Part shown: positions 18,254-29,810 of the stretch, piece by piece
Numbering within the stretch: the first letter of the stretch is position 1
Layout: every line of letters starts with the position of its first letter
DNA from: Hydnum rufescens UP504
Lineage: Eukaryota; Basidiomycota; Agaricomycetes; Cantharellales; Hydnaceae
Assembly: GCA_014904985.1 (NCBI GenBank)
Contig: MU129003.1
Coordinates: 1 to 64,000, forward strand
Direction: 5' to 3'
Length of the DNA: 64,000 nt
Made by a program: the position numbers and the translations under genes
The notes under the pieces: generated by a model
Seen by the model: only the letters and a program-made list of their open reading frames with translations
Databases searched by the model: none
What the model was told of the DNA's origin: nothing

Positions 18254-20003
18254 ATGGACATCAAATTGTTGCCATCCCTCCTAGCCCTATCGCCTCCACC
18301 CTTCATTCACATACACGACCCCTTCGACCAAGTTTCTTACCATACGGACACGCTCAAGGCTGACTACCATGTAGAAATTGACTGCATAGAGTGCATCAGT
18401 CCTCGCGTGCTGTATACACGGATAATCAATGGTCTCGCATCTTGGTCTGTATCTTGGGACAACGCTTGTGAATGTTGGGGGGGAAGAAGCAGTGGAGATT
18501 GGAGTGCTAGTTGGGATTCATTTATTCAAGCCTTCACTGTTCTTGCACGCCAGTTGCAAACTGTCGACAGTCAGCCTCGCTTTACCCTTCTGCTTCGAAA
18601 TGCCGACATGCTACGAGAGATCTTGCCCAATTTGATAGTGCCCTTGGCGCGTTTGTCGGAATTGGTCAACTCTCTCTCTTGCGCTTTCTTTGTACAGCTC
18701 TGACGATCCCGTCGTACAGTCAAATTCATCCGTTACCATAATCTTCTGTTCCAAGTGTCCTTGGGTAGACACCCGGCCAGTGTGGGGGTCGTCCCCCGAT
18801 CCTCTTCTTGTCGTAATACCACCCTTGACTGCCGCGCAAACAATATCTCATCTCATTTCTCTTTTCCCATCTCCACCATCCACCCCGAGAATCAGCATCT
18901 ATAACCCTCACCTCAAACCTCTCTATGAGCACTATATCCAGGCGTTGCATTCCGCCTGTGCTCTTACCGTATCCGACCCTCGACAGTTGGCATATATCGC
19001 CGCCGCCCGCTGGCCAGGTTTCGTTTCTCCGGTCCTTCAAGAGTGGCATGCTTCACGGGATGCCCGAAGAAGTGGCAAAGGCCCCAGAGTACCCCCCACA
19101 AATCAGGATGGTGGGACGAGTTCTGAAGGAGACGAGGAAGACGATGACGTCGAGCACTACCCACTTCCAACGACGGAGGAGCGCATGCGCCTCTTACACC
19201 ACTTTAAACCTTCATTCTCGTCCGCATCAGCCACGCTATATCCACGTTTAAAACATGCGCGCGCGTGGGCCCGCCAAAATGCTCCCCCACACACCTTCCG
19301 GTTCTCCCAGCCTCTGGGAGCTCACCAACATATCGACAGATCTTCCATGTCTCCAGAGAAAGCACTCCGAACAGAGCAGGATTCGTCGGCAAATACTCTT
19401 CTGCAGGGATTAACCACGCATGTAAAACTCATGCTGGTCGCTAGCTACGTTGCAAGCTTCAATCCGATACGAACAGATGCCCGCATGTTCCAAAGGACGT
19501 CAGATGGGATAAAGAGGCGCTTGCGCAAAGGTGGTGGCGTGCGCAAGACTAGACGCGGGACTACGACCAAAGTATGTGGACAGCTTTGAAACTTCAGTTT
19601 GTTGCTCTTCGCCCCGTTCTGAGTGGTGCCTTTCTTACAGCTCTCCCGAAGTCTGGCAGGCCCATCCCCGTTCCCGCTTGATAGATTTCTAGCCATATAT
19701 GAAGCTTTATGTATTGAAATGAAAGGTGACACGGTGTCCTTTGATCGCGAAGTGACCCGCGTCCAGATGTTAACCACTGTGGGCACCCGCTATGCTTTCA
19801 ATTCGTTGGGATACTGACCTAACATAACCTGCGTTATTCAGGTAACCGAACTTGTAGGAATGCAGCTGCTGCAACGTACTGGCGCGGACGAGAAGATGGA
19901 TGGATCGACGATGTTGAAGACTAGCATAGATCTCTCCCTCTCCCAAAAAATGGCGAAACAGCTGAAACTGGATTTGTCGGAGATATTGTGGGATATTGAG
20001 TGA
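18254..20003 (+). CDS. ORC5: Origin recognition complex subunit 5
   Basis: Predicted subunit of the complex that marks replication origins. The conserved C-terminal part is clear: MLVASYVASFNPIRTDARMFQ near 19430 and RFLAIYEALC near 19680. The last exon, VTELVGMQLLQRTG onward, ends SEILWDIE with TGA at 20001-20003. The N-terminal ATPase-like part is visible (PPPFIHIHDPF near 18295; FTLLLRNADMLREILPNLIVPLARL near 18580). The position where many Orc5 proteins have a GxxGxGKT P-loop reads IHDPFDQ instead, so ATP binding may be lost. An intron from about 18672 to 18720 joins RLSEL to SNSSVTIIFCSKC. An acidic loop (EGDEEDDDVEH) sits mid-protein. The start at 18254 is the first ATG after an upstream in-frame stop, but a preceding exon is possible. 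Confidence 0.85.
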
Positions 20004-20253
20004 CTATGGGACGCCAATATAGAGTCACAACTCGTACACCTTTCGGGTTTGGCAGAGCATCGTAATTCCACCTTTAAGAGTGACTTCGACACTCGATTTT
20101 GGGTGGGCGAAATATGAGCACAGAAATGTTGGCCTTTCCCCTTGAACAGTATGACCGTCCTGCGCCTGAGTTACGCCCGAGACTGTCCTATGCCGCTGCT
20201 ATATCATTGGCCAAGTTGCTTACGTGTGCACTTCCTTATTCACTCTGTATTCG

Positions 20254-21373
20254 ATGAGCTCTGCACCAAACGAAGATACTGCCGTAGGACGATGGATCCC
20301 TCTGGAGAGCAACCCTGAGGCATGTTCCAAGCCTTTCTCTATCCCAATGTTCTCAATCGACAGGTAGTTCGCAGGTTATGAATGCTGTATGGCGGCAATC
20401 CATCTCTATGATGATTGACTTATCAACGTAACATCCATAGTGGGCCTCCAAACTCGGTCTTTCCATCAAGGCCAACTCCTTCGAAGATGTGTATGGATTG
20501 GATGAAGATGTTCGTCATATCCTGACCTTTTTGACGTTGCCTGGCTTGAGCATTGGGGTTTAGCTGTTATCCATGGTTTCCCAGCCATCCAAAGCCCTCC
20601 TTCTGGTTTTCCCTCTCACAGGCGCTATTGAGCTAGCGCGTCGGGTGGAAGATAAGAAGATCGCTGAGGATGATCAACACAAATTGGACCCAGGCATCGT
20701 CTTCATACAGCAAACTGTGCGTCTTGCTCACAATCCTCCGCTGATTCTCCCTGATTCTTTCATTAGATCCCTAATGCCTGCGGTACCATTGGATTATTGC
20801 ATGCCTTGGCCAATGTCAGTGCTGGTTCCATGCTGAACTTGGGCTTCACGCTCAATATTTTGAAAAGGCCGACGTTACAATTGATCCTGGAAGCCCTCTC
20901 GCCCACTTTTTCGAGGAAATAACACGTTGGTTCCCCCTTCAATGGATATTTATGAGATTCGAACTGATATCGCCACAAGCTTTAAGTCCGTTGGCACGGG
21001 GCAAACTTCTTGAAGAAACATCTCTCTTTGCCAAAGCGCATGTTGCGGCTGCGACCGTTGGCCAGAGCGCCGTCCCGTCAGCTAAGGATGAGGTCGATCT
21101 CCATTTTATTGCCTTTGTTCAGGCTCTGTCTGCGGAAAATCCAGGGGAGAGGCGACTGGTTGAGCTGGATGGAAGGAGGCAAGTCCCTTTTGACCACGGA
21201 AAGAGCGAGAATCTCTTGAAGGTAATCCTGTGTCCATTGGATTCTAACGGAACTATTAAACGACTTGCCTCGTTTTTGTTATACAGGACGTTGCCAATGT
21301 TCTTCGTCATAAATACATCTCGCTTTCGGGTTCACAAAACTTTGGCCTTATTAGTCTCGGACCAACATCTTGA
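20254..21373 (+). CDS. YUH1: UCH-family ubiquitin C-terminal hydrolase (Yuh1/UCHL3-like)
   Basis: Predicted cysteine protease that frees ubiquitin from small C-terminal adducts. The first exon gives MSSAPNEDTAVGRWIPLESNPE. A 12-base exon, 20375-20386 (VMNA), follows, then WASKLGLSIKA. The catalytic Cys lies in IPNACGTIGLLHALAN near 20770, and ADVTIDPGSPLAHFFEE follows after an intron. The active-site His lies in DLHFIAFV near 21100, and the catalytic Asp region is LVELDGRRQVPFDHG. The protein ends SGSQNFGLISLGPTS with TGA at 21371-21373. The first intron (20320-20374) starts with GC rather than GT, the only choice that keeps the conserved ESNPE-VMN junction in frame. About 250 bp separate it from ORC5 on the same strand. 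Confidence 0.88.
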
Positions 21374-21786
21374 GGGAATGTAATCTGCATCAAGTAGACT
21401 TCCCTCACTGTAGTATTCGTACTGTGTACTCGTGTGGCCTGGTATGCTATGTGCAATATTCTTGTAATACAGTGGTCTTATACGAGGGAGACCACAAAGG
21501 TCCCCTAGCTTGTTGTTTTCTGTGTCTATCCCTGTTTTTCCGGCAATCTACAACGGAGAGAAAGGCAATTGCTATAAACAAATTGTACCATCTCGATTAT
21601 GTGCCAATATCAGAGAGTTAGTCAGCTTAAACAAAGATATCACACATCAGTCAGTCACCGGGTCAAAAATCCAAAAAAGTGGTGATCGTAGATGACCTTG
21701 TAGGCTCGTCCGGAGTTCACCGGGTCCGCCTGCGGTTTTTGCCGTACTTTAATTCGAGAAGGCGCAACTTGTCCAACCCCTTCATC
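21374..21786. other. Intergenic region UCH/ATP4
   Basis: About 410 bp containing the UCH 3' UTR and the ATP4 promoter region. No coding or RNA feature was recognised. Confidence 0.5.
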
Positions 21787-22885
21787 ATGCGTCCTACGGC
21801 AGGTCACACTATCAGGAGTGGTCAGTGCATATCCCAACTGGGAGGAGATGCATACACCCACCAACTCATTTATTTGTGGTTTTAGTCCTGCTGGCTCGTC
21901 CGCGAGTGGCTCCAGCCCTCTCAAGCTTGCCCCTCGTCCGATCGTAGGTCCTTGTCCATTCCACCTCAGAAATAATTACGCTCAGCGCCTCGCTAATTAT
22001 TGCAGATCTCGCGGTGTTTCCGGCTGTATGTATGATCCGAGTATCGGTTTTCTTTGAGCTGACCTGTTCGTCGACAGCTAACCACCCCCCCGCCGAACGT
22101 GCAAACTCACTCATCGCCGCTCTTCCCGGAAACTCCCTTGTCAGCAAGACGGGAATCGTGGTTCTTGGAACAGGGGCGATTGCGACTGCCATCTCACAGG
22201 AACTTTATGTCGCTACCGACGAAACCGTGCTTCTCATCGGTTCGATAGCCATTCTCTCCTTCATCGCCAAAATCATCAGAGAACCGTACAAAGAATGGGC
22301 TAACGGGCATATCACCGTACGACCGATACAATAACTGGTGCCGTACGATTATACTAACAGACTTTGGCAATTGTTTACGCAGCGTATTAAAGATATTCTG
22401 GAGGTTACACGCACTGAACACACTGGGGCAGTAGAAGATCGTATCGCTTCTGTCAGTGAAATGAAGAATGTGGTTGATGTGACCCGGAATTTGTTCGCGT
22501 TATCAGAGGCCCGTCGTTTATATCATATCTCGGATCCCACAATGCTCATTAGAATTCCAGGACACCGCCAAACTCGAGGCTGAGGCTTTCGCATTAAGAC
22601 AACAAGTAGCATTGGCCGCAGAACTCAAATCTGTGCTTGACTCTTGGGCCCGTTACGAACAACAGGCTAAAGAAAGTGAACAAGCCGAACTCACCAAGAC
22701 CGTCATTGATAGAGTTGTCAAGACCCTGAAGGACGAGAAGATGCAGAGGGATATCCTCCTGGGAGCTGTCGCCGAGATTGAACGTAAGGATTCTTCTCCC
22801 CTCTCGCTCCGTGTATGCACCCACTCCATTCTGATCGGTTTTTCTCTGCCTCTTTTTAGAGCTCGTCAAGAACAAAGCCATTTAG
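21787..22885 (+). CDS. ATP4: Mitochondrial ATP synthase subunit 4 (subunit b)
   Basis: Predicted peripheral-stalk subunit b of the F1Fo ATP synthase. The first exon (ATG at 21787) starts MRPTAGHTIRS. Joined to the next exon it gives an Arg/Ala/Leu-rich mitochondrial presequence (VLLARPRVAPALSS). Mature sequence includes ANSLIAALPGNSLVSKTG, two membrane segments near 22150-22270 (IVVLGTGAIATAISQE and VLLIGSIAILSFIAK), then a long charged helix (RIKDILEVTRTEH, AALAAELKSVLDSWARYEQQ region near 22620) typical of subunit b. The last exon is short (ELVKNKAI) with TAG at 22883-22885. It lies near ATP1. Exon edges at the presequence are approximate. Confidence 0.85.
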
Positions 22886-23778
22886 AAAGCGGGCCTTGAA
22901 AGGAGATAGATAAAGTCACACCTCTTTATTGTCCCAGTACCCAAATGCAAAAGAATCTTGCATCGCTGATTCGCCTAGCACTGAACATGATTGCCTCGTC
23001 CCACACTGCAACTCTCATTCGAAAACTGATTGGCACCGCTCAGGAATGGTGCCGTCACGACTTCCGGCGACTCCCTCCCCTCGCGACTGGACTCACGACG
23101 ATTGGGGGGGACGCTACTCGTTCACTAGGGGCTGTGGTTCTTATCTAAGCCATAATGAGGAGATTGGAAACTCTCCGAGGTGGGTGAAGAGCATAAGGCT
23201 CATTGGGCTGGAAGCCTGTACGTCATCCACACAACAGTGAGACCTGAACGTCCCCCAACGAGGAATGTGAGTTCCACAACCATGAGGCGACGCGAGCCGC
23301 CAAACAAGCCAAACAAATAACAAATAGTCATCAGTTGGCTGGCAAAGCGAGGCCAAGTGCAGCAGGATCAAGAGATTACATAGCCCCGGGAAATACATCC
23401 ACTGGAACTCGTTATAATTGCGGGTAGAGAAACGGCCACGAGACGTAAGGCGGAGGTTTGACAGCTGTCAAGGAGCCTTACAACAGTTTTCCCATATCTA
23501 CATGTATTTGCGGTTGTGCATCCCATACACACCCACCCTACATCCCGAACATTCGAGCGGATCTGCATTCTTTTAGCTGTTCGGGGCTTCATATATTTCG
23601 AGGCTCCAGGACAACAATTGATTGCCCTTGACCTGCCAGGCTTTGACAATGAAGCCACGTTCGAATAGTACTGTATCATACCCCACATCTCAATTCTCTT
23701 CGTGGCTGGAGAGGGAATTGGTCAAGACTAATTCGATTCCGGAGACAGTGGTATACAGTGGTAGAACAAGTAGTAGGA
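22886..23778. other. Convergent intergenic region ATP4/SF3B1
   Basis: About 890 bp between two converging genes. Short open frames here show no recognisable domain. No RNA gene or repeat was seen. Confidence 0.5.
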
Positions 23779-26700
23779 CTAGAGCCAAATCTGGAGGGGG
23801 TGCCGATCATAAACATTGCGCTCGTCAGTCAGTTCTCCAAGATCGGGATAAAAGGGGACCAGCGCGTCTGCTGCTCCAAGATACAACGCATTGTAAATTC
23901 TCCAATATACCTATTCATGAATCTAGGGTCACCAATGCGTAAGCGGGGATGGACGGACGGACGTACCTCGCGAACTTTCCGTGCGGGGTGGAATAGCCCT
24001 TGAAGGACATAGCTGAGGAGTACACCGGGACCCAGTGACACCCGCATAGCTTCAATGGCATCCATCACGGCTCCAATGACGTGCGGAGAAGTCTCGAAAC
24101 AGTTCGGCCACACCAAGTTGAGCAGATGAATCATAGAGTCCTCGCATCCTAGCCCAGCTACTCCGATGGCCAAATGTTTGACAATTGTACTGGCGGTTTG
24201 ACGATGTACCAGATCGCGATCGGTAAGGGCATCCTCGAGCATTGATACAACTGAATCGCAGTAAAAGGCAGACTGCGGTCCAACATACTCAAAAACAAAG
24301 GATAACGCTTTAAGACATCCGGTCCTGACGTTGAGCTCACTCGTTCGATATTCATTGAGAATGGCTGGTATGCAGGTAAACGGCCCACATGTTTCTGCCA
24401 CGATGGCTACGCATGACAATAATAATATGAGTAATATCCCGAGTAAGGTAAGAAATTCACCTACCTATCGCAACAGTACTACACACTCGACTTTGACGCT
24501 CCTGAACACGAAGGTTTGTCAAAAGCACTGAAAGCACGTCCTGAGGCCCGAGTGTCTTGGCAATATAGCCGAAGGTATTGACCGCTGCTCTTCGAATTCC
24601 CTTCTTGTGGGCCTTGAGCAGGTCTAAGAGTTCGAAACAAATCCTCATCCATTCCCGTGCGGGTACAAATTCGGCGCCACGATCAGCTGGGCTAAAGATG
24701 AGTATGGGGTGGTAAATGCAAATGTCTGACAATGACATACCTATACGACCAATCAAATTAATCGATGCCTCTTGAACTTTCTCGTGACGATTGCGCAAGA
24801 TTGGGGTCATGCGGGGGACTACAATTCGAATATGTAAGTCACAGTAGCTACCAATGACTTGAATCTTGGAGCTCACGGATGTCCTTGACGGGAGGCTGCA
24901 TTTGTGTCATACCCACGACATTCGCTATGGCACCTTCCGCGGCAATGATACTAAAATCACATCAGCACGAGTCGGAGGGTATCGCAAAAGCAGGACTCAC
25001 CTCCCCAAGGTATCTGGATATTCTTCTCCGAGCTGCTCGAAGAGTACAACGCCAAGCTACATCGAATGCAAATCATTTTCTGTCGTCTCCAGTATAGCTC
25101 GTAACAAAAACTTGCCTTGCTGAGTAGTTGATCTTCACCGCATTGTTTGATGACCACCGCTAGTCGAGTAGTCAGATCCGCTGCTTGCTGTCGGACTTTA
25201 GCGCTTTTATTGTTCAGACGCCACAGGACAGTCGTCACGATTTGTGTTAGATAGGGCTTTACCCGTATGCCTAGAATTAAGATGTCAAGGACGACAGCAT
25301 GGGCCGTAATCTGGCCTGCACGCACCGAGAGCGTTGACTACAGTGCCGAAACCATCCAGCATCACTTGATCCTCCGTTGTTTGTTCTTGGAATGAGTAGA
25401 TGATTCCATCAACGAGGCGAATTTCTAGTCGCTCATCAATGTCAGATGCGCCAAGAGAAGTGACAACTTTGGTTATCGTCTCCATAACCATCTTGCGATA
25501 TGGCTCAGCTTCGTCCTAAAACCGACCGGAATAATCAAATTGCCATTCCCGATGTATGAGCAAAGGCCTAACCTTTAAGTCGTTTACGATGCGGCCGACA
25601 ATCTCTGCGACCCCAGCTTTCTGTGCTAGTTCGACAGTCGTCTCGACAACCTGCCTATAATTCCTCCGATCGAGGGCCATGCGTCGAACCTGAAAACAGA
25701 GGTAAACAGGCAGATCCCCACTAAAAAGAGCACCTTTAACTGACCCAGAATGCCTTGAAGAATTCCGGTAATATATCTTCTTTGATGTATCCAGGGGTTA
25801 CCCCTTCTGTTGCGGCACACTGCTTCACCACCTTCAAAACAATTTTCTTCATCTCCTCGTCTGAACTCTGAAACTCCCGGATGAGGATAACTGTAACCTC
25901 TTTGGTGTAGTAACTGGCGTACTCGGGATCCATGAGCGGGATAATAAATCCAATGGCTTTGAGGAATGCTGCAAGGCCCTTACCGCGGTGCTGACGAATC
26001 CCGATCCATAGTGGACGGAGTACGGCATCAAATGACTCAATTCCGTACGGGGCAGCTGCCTCCGCCAGAGCAGCAAGACCAAGCGCAGTCATTGTGCGGA
26101 CCTTCTGTTGTTCATCACTAAGGCCATGTGCGATCGCCTCGACGAGATTTCGCAGATGAGGGAGAACTGCGCATCCCATCATAATCGCAATCTGCTGGAC
26201 GATGCGGATGCCGGTATGGCGAGCTTGCCATGATTTCTTGCTGCGACAGACCGCTTTAAGGAATGGAAGAAGGGAGGGAATACCAAGTGCTGATGCTACA
26301 ACGGAGAATGCTCTGGCGGTTGTGTTGCGGACGTACTCGTCCACATGGTCGATATCGGGACGCATGGTAGAAATCATATGGGCCAAACCAGCGGCTTTTG
26401 ATAGATTCGAGATGATCTCCCGACCTTCCACCCGGGCGTAGTAATCCTCGTCGATGAGGAGAGGTTCGATGACGACAAGAATCTTATGGACATACGGTCG
26501 AACGAGATCGTCGAGTTTATACAACACTCTGTCGATGACTTTAACGAGGAGATGTCGCTCTTGATCCTCCAGCGTTCGTTCCATTAGGAGAGGCAATATT
26601 TTATCAAAGAGTGGACCAGCACCAAAGTCGCGAGCTTTGTCAGTGATTTGTCGGAGGGCAGTCTTGCGAACGGGCGGTGTGCCGTTCTTAATTTTGAGTA

Positions 26701-27826
26701 GGAGGCGCATGATCTTCCGCTCCTTGAGCTCGTCAACGGAGAGTTCTGACTCGTCCTCTTCTTTAAGTATTTTACCAAAGTATTGGGCGTCCTCGGCCTT
26801 GAAGAACGCCAAGGCGCCGACCCCAGGGATCTCAGTGGGTGCCTCTGGGGCAAGGCCTGCTGCAGCAAGGGTTGCGGCTGCATCTGAATCGTCTTGGATT
26901 TGGAACCCAGTGAGGTGGGGAGTCGGGGGAGCCAAGAGCTTGCGAGAGGGGTTCTGTAGCGCATAGCCTTCAGGAGGGGGGACGATCACATAACCAGCAG
27001 CGGGAAGAACGGCATCCAACTCTTCATCAGACAGATAACGATTGTGTTTGTCGTCCATAGAGGGAAATGGAACTCCCAAGGGAAGAGAGGGGAGGCCACC
27101 GAGGCCAAGTGGTGTAGCCAGAATATTTGAGACTTGACCAGCTACAGGCGTTTGATCCCAACGTGAACGTTTCGGTGTTTCTCCAAGGGCCCCGCTACTC
27201 ATATCTGCAGGAGTCGCATCCCATCTGGATCGTTTCTTCTTTGGCGTAGATTGCTCCAGAGCCTCCTTCGACCATTCTGTACTCTTCTCGGTGGCGGACT
27301 GATCCGGAAGCGTGGCACCGGGCTCAACGACATCCCAGCGACGTTTCTTGCGGGGCGTAGCGGCCGTGTTTGCATTCATTGCAGCTGCTGCTGCCTCCAA
27401 ATCTTCACGAGGGGGTGTTCTGTCAAGGTCCATCTTATTCTGTCCCTCCTCCCTTTCCCTTCTCTCCTTCTCCTCGATGGCACGACGGACTCGCTGCTCC
27501 TCCTTCTCCAGCCGGACCATCCGCATAGCCTCTGCGTAATCGCTACCAGAGTCAGAACCGTCAGCAAATGCGTCCTTGCTCACACCTCCTTCGCGATCAA
27601 CGAGGAAGCGCTTCTTCTGGTAGTCGGATTGGCGAGCCGCGATTTGTCGCTTGTTAGCCGTCTCTGCAAATGGGTCGAAGCCCTCCTCCTCCAACACTGG
27701 AGGCATAGCTCAACATGGATGATTAAAGGGTAGGCACGGGAAGGACTTACTTTCATGGAACTCATCTAGAACCTCCTTTGGAGCCGTGTAGGACTGGAGT
27801 TGCTCAGGTGAGGTTGAAGTAGACAT
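23779..27826 (-). CDS. HSH155: U2 snRNP subunit SF3b155 (Hsh155/Prp10/SF3B1)
   Basis: Predicted HEAT-repeat scaffold of SF3b that holds the branch-site helix in the spliceosome. The first exon (ATG at 27826) gives [25 protein letters not shown]. Next is a disordered region with several RWD-containing U2AF-homology-domain ligand motifs ([19 protein letters not shown] near 27180-27230) and the p14-binding stretch. One large exon, about 25736-27706, carries the early HEAT repeats, including [24 protein letters not shown] and SDEQQKVRT. The remaining repeats are spread over exons down to the end. The final exon reads [16 protein letters not shown] and ends HPLQIWL with stop at 23779-23781. Residues equivalent to human E622, R625, H662 and K700 are present; the K666 position is Arg. 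The divergent gap to TRAPPC12 is 90 bp. Confidence 0.95.
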
Positions 27827-27916
27827 AGGGAAGGAAGCTTAGTCAGTGAACGGGGAACTCCGATTCTTCACATGTATACTTAACTTTCAATTGAATTCGT
27901 TGTCCCAGCTGAGATC

Positions 27917-29459
27917 ATGGATACTGCCCATACGAAACGGGACTCTCTGCAACCCTCGGCTTTGGACCCCGAAACCTCTCCGCCACTCAGTGTTGGCGGA
28001 GCTTCACCCAAATTCATTGTTCCAGGCCTTCGATCACCTAGCCTTTTTCTGCCAATTCCGAATGTATGGTTCTAGGGATTTGCGCATGAAACTCGCTCTG
28101 TCCTAACATGAATTCCAGACAGACCCCTTGACCACGTTACTTACGAAACACGTTCCTGCTGAATATCGTCCACCCCGGGATGTGACCGGCGTGTGGAATC
28201 GTGAAGAAACCCCTCAACTAATTGCGTCCAACTCATGGCGTGCGGTCGCAAGAATGGCTCAAGATCGGATCCTTCACACTCTGAAAGACCATGAAATCAA
28301 TACTATCTTGAGTGTCAGTATCACTGCTTAAGTCTCTTGCTGCATCACACGAATTGATAAATATGGTCAGCTTTGGTATCTTCGCCTGAGCTCCTTAGCT
28401 CGAATGCGACTAAATAATCAGGCAGCAACAGAATGTGGTAATTTGTGGTCAATTCTCAATGCCGTGGAGCCAGTCTCGTCCCAAGAGTATTTCTCCGAGC
28501 ATATCATCCCTTTCGAGCTTTTTGTGTTTAGGGCTCGCACGAAATATTGGGCAAGCGATTTCTATGGGTACCTCGACGACTTAGCTGCCATCATACGAGG
28601 GTGCAAACGAAAGGCAAGACGGAAATACTCAACAGAGGGGGCGGTGTGGAAAGATCGAGCAAGTCGAGTTGGGTTGATGATGGCATCGCAACTGTTGGAA
28701 CTCCAGGTAGAGTGCTTTTGATGCAGTGTCCACAAACGACCTGACGACGTAGAGTCTATGGTTTTGGGCTGTCTAGGATTACCGAGGCGCCGAGAAGATT
28801 TTGAATGGTCTCGCAAATCAAAGTCAACCATCTGCATCTCTTCTTTCGGCTCTGGGGTGCACCCGGCTTGAGGCAGGAGATATGTCATCGGCCGAGAGGT
28901 ATTTTCGACGGGCGGAGACACTTCTTGACTCAGATGATACTTCGCGGGACGTGAATGCTGCTCTCTTGGCCTCTGCTCAGGGAGATTGGGTCACCGTCGT
29001 TACTACTCTAGAGAAAGTGCATGAGCGACGTCCAGAGGACTTAATCGTGAGCCAGTCGACCCTAGTTTCACTCCGGGAATCCCAATGATACAATCATTAC
29101 CCAGATCCTCAACAATCTTGCGGTTGCGTTATTAAATGTCGGGCGACTTCAAGAAGTATTTAATGTCCCTCTGCTCCCCAAGTGGACTCTTCTGACAGAG
29201 TATCTAGGGCATTGATAAACTTGAATTGGTTCTATCATCGTCCCCTTCAACATTCGTAATCGTAGAACCCATCGTTTTCAACCTTGGTCAGTATATCCTA
29301 TGATTCATGTTTCTTTTGGCTCAATATTCGTTCATAGCAACCTTGTATGAGCTACATTCAGCGACTGCTCCCCAAAAGAAACGTGATCTTTTAATCGAGA
29401 CGGCAAAATGGAGTGGTGATGGCGTGCGGACCACCTGTCTCAAGCTCCCGACTTTATAA
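27917..29459 (+). CDS. TRAPPC12: TRAPPC12-like tethering-complex protein
   Basis: Predicted TPR-repeat subunit of a TRAPP-type vesicle tether. The first exon encodes a disordered N-terminus (MDTAHTKRDSLQPSALDPE) ending in FIVPGLRSPSLFLPIPN. The next exon has DPLTTLLTKHVPAEYRPPRDVTG and SWRAVARMAQDRIL. Then TPR-like helices follow: ALGCTRLEAGDMSSAERYFRRAE near 28850, ALLASAQGDWVTVVTTLEKV near 28960, and NNLAVALLNVGRLQE near 29110. The last exon, TLYELHSATAPQKKRDLL, ends in TAA at 29457-29459; FNL.T.YEL followed by KK is typical of TRAPPC12 C-termini. The assignment rests on this pattern, so a more distant TPR family is possible but less likely. Confidence 0.78.
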
Positions 29460-29810
29460 AACCGCATTTATCAAGGGAATGAAACTCCACCTACGAGACA
29501 ATTCCCCCGTTTAGCTAAGCATAGATTGAGTCAGTACGAGGCTGGAGGATTGTTGATAAACCAGAAAACATGACCTTCGGTTTCCACGCTTCCTTCGGGG
29601 TGTGCACTTGGCTCACCCTATTTTAAAGCTCTCTGAGCTCTGAAGTACAACATTAAAAACAGTGCCCCAGATTCCAGAACGATTCCTCGGCATTTTCCCT
29701 CGGAACCAGACCCGACGTGAATCGATCCTATTTACCAATTACGACGCGCCCTCGCTGGTTTCCTTAGATCTCTGGCTCTATTTCCTGGATTTCCCTAGTG
29801 CCTTGGTGGG
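29460..29810. other. Intergenic region TRAPPC12/KAR9
   Basis: About 350 bp upstream of the KAR9-like start. It contains the TRAPPC12 3' UTR and a presumed promoter. No other feature was recognised. Confidence 0.45.
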
